From Pseudomonas viridiflava (GTDB lineage: Bacteria > Pseudomonadota > Gammaproteobacteria > Pseudomonadales > Pseudomonadaceae), in the NCBI RefSeq assembly GCF_900580675.1, contig NZ_UTBG01000176.1, positions 1-64,000 on the forward strand: DNA of 64,000 nt, in the 5' to 3' direction. Positions within the stretch are counted from its first letter, which is position 1. Every line of letters begins with the position of its first letter. Positions 59,620 to 64,000 of this stretch are shown here, piece after piece. The position numbers and the translations under genes were made by a program. The notes beneath the pieces are model-generated. The model made no database searches. It had not been told where the DNA came from and saw only the letters and a list, made by a program, of their open reading frames with translations.

Positions 59620-60642
59620 TCAGTAATCTTTGCGCTTTCTAAAGGCCCAGCGCCCGGCAATCAGGGTAAACGTCGCGACCAGCGCCACGAGAATCCAGAA
59701 ACCTTCCGGGTCCTGGGAGAGCGGCACGCCACCCACGTTCATGCCGAAAAAACCGGCGATGATGTTGATCGGCAGCGCCAGCACCGTCACCACGGTGAGC
59801 GTAAACAGCGTGCGGTTGCTTTGCTCGTTGAGGTTGGCGGCGATCTCTTCCTGCAACAGTTTGATCCGCTCACCCAGGGCCGTCAGGTCGTTGATGATCA
59901 GCGCAAACTCTTCGGTGGATTTGCGCAACTCCTTCACGTCTTCCTTTTGCAGCCATTGCGGCGGGCGGTTGAGCAGGCGCAGCAGCGAGCCAGGTTCCAG
60001 TGCCAGCAGACGTTGCAGGCGCACCAGCACCCGACGCGCCGCACCCAGCTCGGCGCGGTTGGTGGACAGGCGTGAAGACAACAACTGGTCTTCGATATGG
60101 TCGACGCTGATGCTGGTCTTGCGCACGATCTGGGTCAGCACTTCGCCCTGGTCGCGCAGCAGGTGCACGAGCAACTCCAGCGGCGAACGGAAGCGTTCGC
60201 CGGCCTTGACCGACGAGCGCAATTTGTCCACCGAGTGCAGGGGTTGCAGGCGCGCGCTGATCAACAACCGGCTGCGGGCGCACACCCACAGCGTGGAAAT
60301 ATCCGACGACACCATGCTGCTGAAGTTGAACACCACGTCGTTGACCACCGCGAGCAAGGCCGAGTCGACGTGTTCGATGCGGGTTGAGCGCGAGCCTTCG
60401 TGCAGGGCCTCGAAGAACTCTTCGGGCAAGTCCAGGTGCGTCTGCATCCAGCGCTCGCAGGCGGCGTGCGCCAGGTTCAGGTGCAGCCAGAGGAATTCTT
60501 CCGGGTCGCCCGGTTGCTGCAAAGCCTGCAGGGCGGTGGCCGAGTCAATCTGCTCGGCCTTTTCACCCGGGCGAAAACGAAAACCGTAAAGCAAGCCAAA
60601 CAGGTCGGGGTCCTGGTGGCTGTGGTCGATGCTGTGGTTCAT
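59620..60642 (-). CDS. zntB: ZntB-like zinc transporter (CorA superfamily)
   Basis: A 340-residue CorA-superfamily protein. Large cytosolic N-terminal domain, two C-terminal membrane helices, and the pore motif GFFGMNVGGVPLSQ (GMN) near residue 302. The final KRKDY tail and overall length match ZntB, which in Enterobacteria exports or imports zinc. Gene symbol by resemblance. Confidence 0.87.
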   Translation of the reverse strand: MNHSIDHSHQDPDLFGLLYGFRFRPGEKAEQIDSATALQALQQPGDPEEFLWLHLNLAHAACERWMQTHLDLPEEFFEALHEGSRSTRIEHVDSALLAVVNDVVFNFSSMVSSDISTLWVCARSRLLISARLQPLHSVDKLRSSVKAGERFRSPLELLVHLLRDQGEVLTQIVRKTSISVDHIEDQLLSSRLSTNRAELGAARRVLVRLQRLLALEPGSLLRLLNRPPQWLQKEDVKELRKSTEEFALIINDLTALGERIKLLQEEIAANLNEQSNRTLFTLTVVTVLALPINIIAGFFGMNVGGVPLSQDPEGFWILVALVATFTLIAGRWAFRKRKDY

Positions 60643-60739
60643 GGAGGCTCGCAGAGAAAGCGCCTGTAGGACGTTTCACAGGTCGCGTCAGCGATCATTG
60701 CAAGGCGAGATGACGATTTTGTGACTGTTTTAAACCCGA

Positions 60740-61912
60740 TCAACGGATTTTCAAGGTGAACGTGAAGCGCGTGCCATTTTCGTCGTCGGACGAGACGTCC
60801 AACTCCCCGCCGTGGGCATCGGCAATTTGCTTGACGATATACAAGCCCAGGCCCAAACCGGCTTGCGGGGTGTTTTTCAGCGGGCGCGCATACGGCTGGA
60901 ACAACCGTGGCAGTGCCTGCTTGTCGATGCTGCCAGGGTTTTTTACGCTCAACCTGAAGTGGTCCTGCTCGACCTTCGCCGTGACCTCCACCGGCCCATC
61001 GTGGCTACCGTGATGGATGGCATTCGCCACCAGGTTGGAGAGCAGTTGCGCCAGGCGCTCACGGTCGCCTTTTACCCCTTGCAGGTCACCGATGTCGGCC
61101 TGGATCACCCGCTGTGGGTGCACGCTTTGCACCTCCGACACCACATGCTGCAGCGCCTCCTGCAGACCCCGGCAATCGCTGACATTCAACGGGATACCGT
61201 TGCCCATGCGCCCACGGGCGAAGTCCAGCACGTCTTCGACCAACTGCGCGGCGCGGCGGCCACTGGCGAGGATGTGCCGCAGCAGGGTATCGGTGGCTGG
61301 GTCCGCGTGTTTGCGCAAGAGCCGTTCGGTGCCGAAGTTGATGGCAAACAGCGGGTTGCGCAGGTCGTGGCCGAGCACCGCGATAAATTGCTCACGCAGT
61401 TCGGCGGTGCCGCGTTCTTCCTGCAGTTGCGCCTGGGTGTTCTGCGCGGCTTCTTCGGCCTCGATCTGTAACGACAGTACGCGGGCGAACGACTCCATGG
61501 TCGACTGGATCGTGCTGCTGCGCAGTTGCGCCGGGTTGGGGTCGAGGGCGCAGATCGTGCCGAAAAAACGCCCGTCCGTGCGAAACACCGGCACCGAGAT
61601 GTAGCTCTCGAAGTGGTAGAGGCGCGGCGTGTGGTGGCAGTGGTAGAGCGGGTCTTCGCTGGCTTTGTCGATCACCACGGATTCGTGGGAGCCGCGAATT
61701 TCGTGACAGATGGTGGTGGTCAGGTCCAGCTCACCGCCGACGCCCAGGCCAAAGTCCAACTGGTCGAGCACGGCGCAGGCGGTCCAGGTGTCGTCGGTCA
61801 CCCGCGCGACTGCGGCAAAGCGCAGGCCGGTCATGTCGCTGATGACTTGCAGCATCGCGGGGACCGCACTGATTCGGCCTATGGTAGCGATGTCGGCGGC
61901 TTTCTGGCCCAT
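60740..61912 (-). CDS. Soluble GAF-domain sensor histidine kinase
   Basis: A 390-residue cytosolic histidine kinase. GAF domain at residues 15-155 (VIDKASEDPLYHCHHTPRLYHFESYISVPV), then the phospho-acceptor box LGHDLRNPL near residue 195, N box LSNLVANAIHHG near 290 and G box GLGLGLYIVKQIADAHGG near 355. No membrane helices. No response regulator is next to it, so it is an orphan kinase by position. Confidence 0.92.
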   Translation of the reverse strand: MGQKAADIATIGRISAVPAMLQVISDMTGLRFAAVARVTDDTWTACAVLDQLDFGLGVGGELDLTTTICHEIRGSHESVVIDKASEDPLYHCHHTPRLYHFESYISVPVFRTDGRFFGTICALDPNPAQLRSSTIQSTMESFARVLSLQIEAEEAAQNTQAQLQEERGTAELREQFIAVLGHDLRNPLFAINFGTERLLRKHADPATDTLLRHILASGRRAAQLVEDVLDFARGRMGNGIPLNVSDCRGLQEALQHVVSEVQSVHPQRVIQADIGDLQGVKGDRERLAQLLSNLVANAIHHGSHDGPVEVTAKVEQDHFRLSVKNPGSIDKQALPRLFQPYARPLKNTPQAGLGLGLYIVKQIADAHGGELDVSSDDENGTRFTFTLKIR

Positions 61913-62048
61913 GCAGCAATCTCGATCCGGAAGGTGCTGAGCGATATGCTCCTGCCAATGGCAGGGATTTTAGCGACCTTGCGCGCTGTAGGTGAAATTT
62001 CATTCGTCAAATAGTCAGTTTTCCTACGCTCGGTTAGTGCGCGCGCAT

Positions 62049-62090
62049 AAAAAAACCGCGCCACTCTTATCAAGTGGCGCGGTTTTTTTT
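62049..62090 (-). terminator. Terminator after the PepSY gene
   Basis: CCGCGCCACT and AGTGGCGCGG form a perfect 10-bp stem with a 7-base loop; seven A on one side and eight T on the other make it usable in both directions. It ends the PepSY transcript leftward. Confidence 0.93.
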
Positions 62091-62101
62091 AGGCGGTTGA
62101 C

Positions 62102-62410
62102 TCAAGTATCGAGCTTGTCTTCCAGCACGGCGCCGGTCTTGGCGTCGAGCTTCACTTCATACTTCTTGCCGGCGGTGTCGGTCAGGTCCACTTCGTAGAC
62201 CAGAACGCCACTGTTGTTGTGGTCCAGCTCGGTGTCGTTGATGGTTGCACCGGCATGTTTGGCCACGGCGGCAGCGTTCAGCTTTTCGAAAGGCATCACG
62301 GCGCCGGATTTGAGCAGGCCTTCAATCTGATCCGGGCGAACATCAGCCTGGGCCAGGCCGGCGGTCAGGGTCAGGGCGGTAGCGGCGAACAGGGCAGTCA
62401 AGGTTTTCAT
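62102..62410 (-). CDS. Periplasmic PepSY-domain protein
   Basis: A 102-residue exported protein with a Sec signal peptide (residues 1-22, MKTLTALFAATALTLTAGLAQA) and one PepSY domain (VYEVDLTDTAGKKYEVKLDAKTGAVLE near the end). PepSY domains inhibit proteases or bind ligands in the periplasm. Often near two-component genes; here it follows glpQ with an 87-base gap. Confidence 0.9.
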   Translation of the reverse strand: MKTLTALFAATALTLTAGLAQADVRPDQIEGLLKSGAVMPFEKLNAAAVAKHAGATINDTELDHNNSGVLVYEVDLTDTAGKKYEVKLDAKTGAVLEDKLDT

Positions 62411-62497
62411 GGTGTGTGTCCTTCTTTGGTGAGCTGTTTAAGTGGCGCCAGATTAACCAGCGCAACTTAATTCATCCTTAATGGCACACTGACTCAC

Positions 62498-63625
62498 TCA
62501 ATACTTATAGTCGTTGAGCAGGTCCTGCACGCTGGACGACGGCCAGCGCTTGTAGAACTTGAGCAACTCGGCAGCGCGGTTGGTGAAGATCCCGTCGACG
62601 CCGGCTTTCATTACCTTGTCGAAGTCCACCGGCTCATCCACGGTGTAAACGTGCACCAGCAGGCCTTTGTCGTGGGTCAGCTTGTTCATTTCAGGCTTCA
62701 CCAGGTCGGTGTAGCTCTGGTCGCCGTGGTCGGTCAGCTCAGCCGACGGGCCGGTGCCGATGGCGCCGAGGCTCTTGGCTTCGTCCACCCATTTTTCGAA
62801 TTCGGCGGCGTCCTTCGGCTCTTGCTTGGCGTAGTAGGCGGCCTTGGTCGCTTCACCGGATTCGGCGAAGGTTTGCTTGGACTTCGGCTCGATGCTGCCT
62901 TCACCCACCCACAGCAGCAGGATTTTCGGGGTGTTCGGCATTTCTTTCTGCAGCTCTTTCAGGCTGGCCGTCTCGAAGGTTTGCAGCACTACGCGGCCCT
63001 TGCCCTGGCCGACGCCGGTGTTGCTCTTGCCCAGCTTGGAACCGGCGGAGCTCAACCAGCCCTTGTCCAGCAGCTTGTTTTTCAGATCGGCTTCGATGCC
63101 CGGGAATTGCTTGGGTTCTTTGGTCTCGATATACAAGCCAGGTTTGTGCTGCGGGTTGCCTTCGGCGATCTTGATAATGTCGTCCAGGCTCTGGATTTTC
63201 AGGCCGACAAAGCCTGGACGCGCGCGGTCCGGGTAGGCGGCGTTGAACCAGCTGCCGGCGTCGAGGGTTTGCAGTTCTTTCCAGGTGAACTCGTTGGCCG
63301 GGGCGTCCTTGCGCTCGGGAAACTTGGTGGCGACGTCGGTGGTGCGCTGCAGGTTGTTGTCATGCAAGGCGAACAGTACGCCGTCCTTGCTGCGCTGCAG
63401 GTCCAATTCCAGGTAGTCGGCACCCAGGTCGCGTGCGACCTTGTAGGCAGCAGCGGTGGATTCGGGGGCGTCGTAGGAGGCGCCACGGTGAGCGATCACG
63501 GCGGGGTGGGGGATGCCTTCGTTTGTCGCCAATTCAGCCGGGCTGATTGGGTCGGCAGCCTGCGCCTGGCCAAGGCCGAGTGCCAGGGCGAGCAGCAGGG
63601 CGCTCTTGGAAAACGTGACAGGCAT
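62498..63625 (-). CDS. glpQ: Periplasmic glycerophosphodiester phosphodiesterase
   Basis: A 375-residue GDPD-family enzyme that releases glycerol-3-phosphate from glycerophosphodiesters. Sec signal peptide (residues 1-23, ending AQA-AD), then the catalytic HRGASYDAPESTAAAY (about 47-62), DYLELDLQRSKDGVLFALHD (metal and catalytic residues, about 72-91), and VYTVDEPVDF near 326. ATG 63625 follows AAGGA by eight bases. I see no clear Pho box upstream. Confidence 0.93.
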   Translation of the reverse strand: MPVTFSKSALLLALALGLGQAQAADPISPAELATNEGIPHPAVIAHRGASYDAPESTAAAYKVARDLGADYLELDLQRSKDGVLFALHDNNLQRTTDVATKFPERKDAPANEFTWKELQTLDAGSWFNAAYPDRARPGFVGLKIQSLDDIIKIAEGNPQHKPGLYIETKEPKQFPGIEADLKNKLLDKGWLSSAGSKLGKSNTGVGQGKGRVVLQTFETASLKELQKEMPNTPKILLLWVGEGSIEPKSKQTFAESGEATKAAYYAKQEPKDAAEFEKWVDEAKSLGAIGTGPSAELTDHGDQSYTDLVKPEMNKLTHDKGLLVHVYTVDEPVDFDKVMKAGVDGIFTNRAAELLKFYKRWPSSSVQDLLNDYKY

Positions 63626-63857
63626 ATGCGAAGTCCTTTCGTGGAGGTAGCTTTGAGAAGGCCTCCTTTTTAACAATTGATTGCGAAAGGCGCTATCACC
63701 AAACCGACATTAACGTGCGCACGCGGCAATTTTCTCGGTTTTTTTTGACCGCATTGCAGTACTCTTGCCCGCAGCTGCCCCGTCAGAGGACAGTAATTTC
63801 TGCCACGCGTGTAAACCATCTTTCCAGTCCCTGTGGGACTTTTCAGTGAGGTTTACC

Positions 63858-64000
63858 ATGCGCATCACATCCGAGCTTATCTGCCAGGCCGCCGACAGAC
63901 TCCACGGCTTTGTCGGCCTGAACCGCAAGACCGCCCAGTACATCGTACGTTTCAGCGAAGATTCCTTCGGCATGGACGTAGCCGATGACGGCATCATCCC
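63858..64000 (+). CDS. Unknown protein, cut by the window edge
   Basis: The first 47 codons of a gene beginning MRITSELICQAADRLHGFVG, with GAGG six bases before the ATG. The visible part looks like a compact cytoplasmic alpha/beta protein (YIVRFSEDSFGMDVADDGIIP). I do not recognise it, and the rest lies beyond position 64000. Confidence 0.65.
   Translation, partial: MRITSELICQAADRLHGFVGLNRKTAQYIVRFSEDSFGMDVADDGII

Noticed and set aside
63710..63997. Minus-strand frame at the right edge
   Set aside because: The opposite strand has a start with GAGG and a protein-like sequence; the minus frame has no start signal.
1..64000. tRNA, rRNA, integrase or insertion sequence
   Set aside because: I looked for cloverleaf-like ends, transposase motifs and direct-repeat boundaries and saw none.

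Overview
The window is GC-rich (roughly 60%), densely coded chromosomal DNA, with gene sets and gene order typical of the Pseudomonas fluorescens group. The main pointers are an Entner-Doudoroff glucose block (gts transporter, oprB, hexR, zwf, pgl, eda), a fadD1/fadD2/hydrolase/phaJ block, a BdlA-type chemoreceptor-like protein, a DUF6124 gene, and many REPIN-type palindromic doublets built on a GTGGGAGCGGGCTTGCTCGCG-like core. I see no tRNA, rRNA, CRISPR array, prophage, plasmid origin or insertion sequence. All names are by recognition of protein family; no search was run.

Layout. 0-7 kb: imelysin-type lipoprotein, a GGDEF/EAL protein with a GGDQF variant, two overlapping small unknown genes, sodB, then an ACT-domain protein plus LysE exporter facing an ArgP-type LysR regulator. 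7-9 kb: an NAD-dependent epimerase and a coiled-coil membrane protein. 9-21.5 kb: a sugar catabolism block, comprising AGE-family sugar isomerase, gtsABCD, oprB, a hexose-6-phosphate mutarotase-like protein, hexR facing zwf-pgl-eda. 21.6-24.3 kb: aminotransferase, DUF3820 and DUF2383 proteins. 23.8-29.3 kb: phaJ, alpha/beta hydrolase, fadD2, fadD1. 29.4-39 kb: assorted genes including YihY, peptide deformylase, an exported methyltransferase, a 38-residue Lys-rich protein, bdlA, and a GST / uronate-dehydrogenase-like / MFS operon. 39-42.6 kb: a DUF6124 gene with a strongly structured leader, and the gluconate regulon gntR, gntK, gntP. 42.7-49.1 kb: alaC, a GyrI-like protein, a decayed hipBA locus, and an ECF42-type sigma factor operon. 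49.2-57.8 kb: four consecutive LysR-regulator/divergent-target modules (two SDRs, a PACE efflux pump, and the 5-oxoprolinase operon pxpABC). 57.9-64 kb: PiT phosphate transporter, ZntB, a GAF histidine kinase, a PepSY protein, glpQ, and a partial gene at the right edge.

How the genes work together. Glucose crosses the outer membrane by OprB and the inner membrane by GtsABCD. It enters the Entner-Doudoroff pathway through Zwf, Pgl and Eda under HexR; gluconate enters through GntP and GntK under GntR. Glk, Edd, GltR and GtrS are not in the window. Three regulatory layers can be read from the DNA: an identical 18-bp palindrome before the AGE gene and gtsA, GntR-type palindromes (TAGCGCTA core), and AAnAAnAA (Crc/Hfq-type) motifs at the ribosome-binding regions of five sugar genes.

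Most notable items for follow-up: (1) the paired 18-bp operator, one copy of which encodes the C-terminus of the upstream gene; (2) a multi-helix, possibly pseudoknotted RNA leader before the DUF6124 gene; (3) a REPIN that supplies the last residues and stop codon of gtsD; (4) two REPINs 48 kb apart sharing an identical 39-nt interior in opposite orientation; (5) hipA inactivated by an internal deletion while hipB stays intact. I did not find a wholly new multi-gene system; the RNA leader and the sugar operator are the best candidates for something undescribed.
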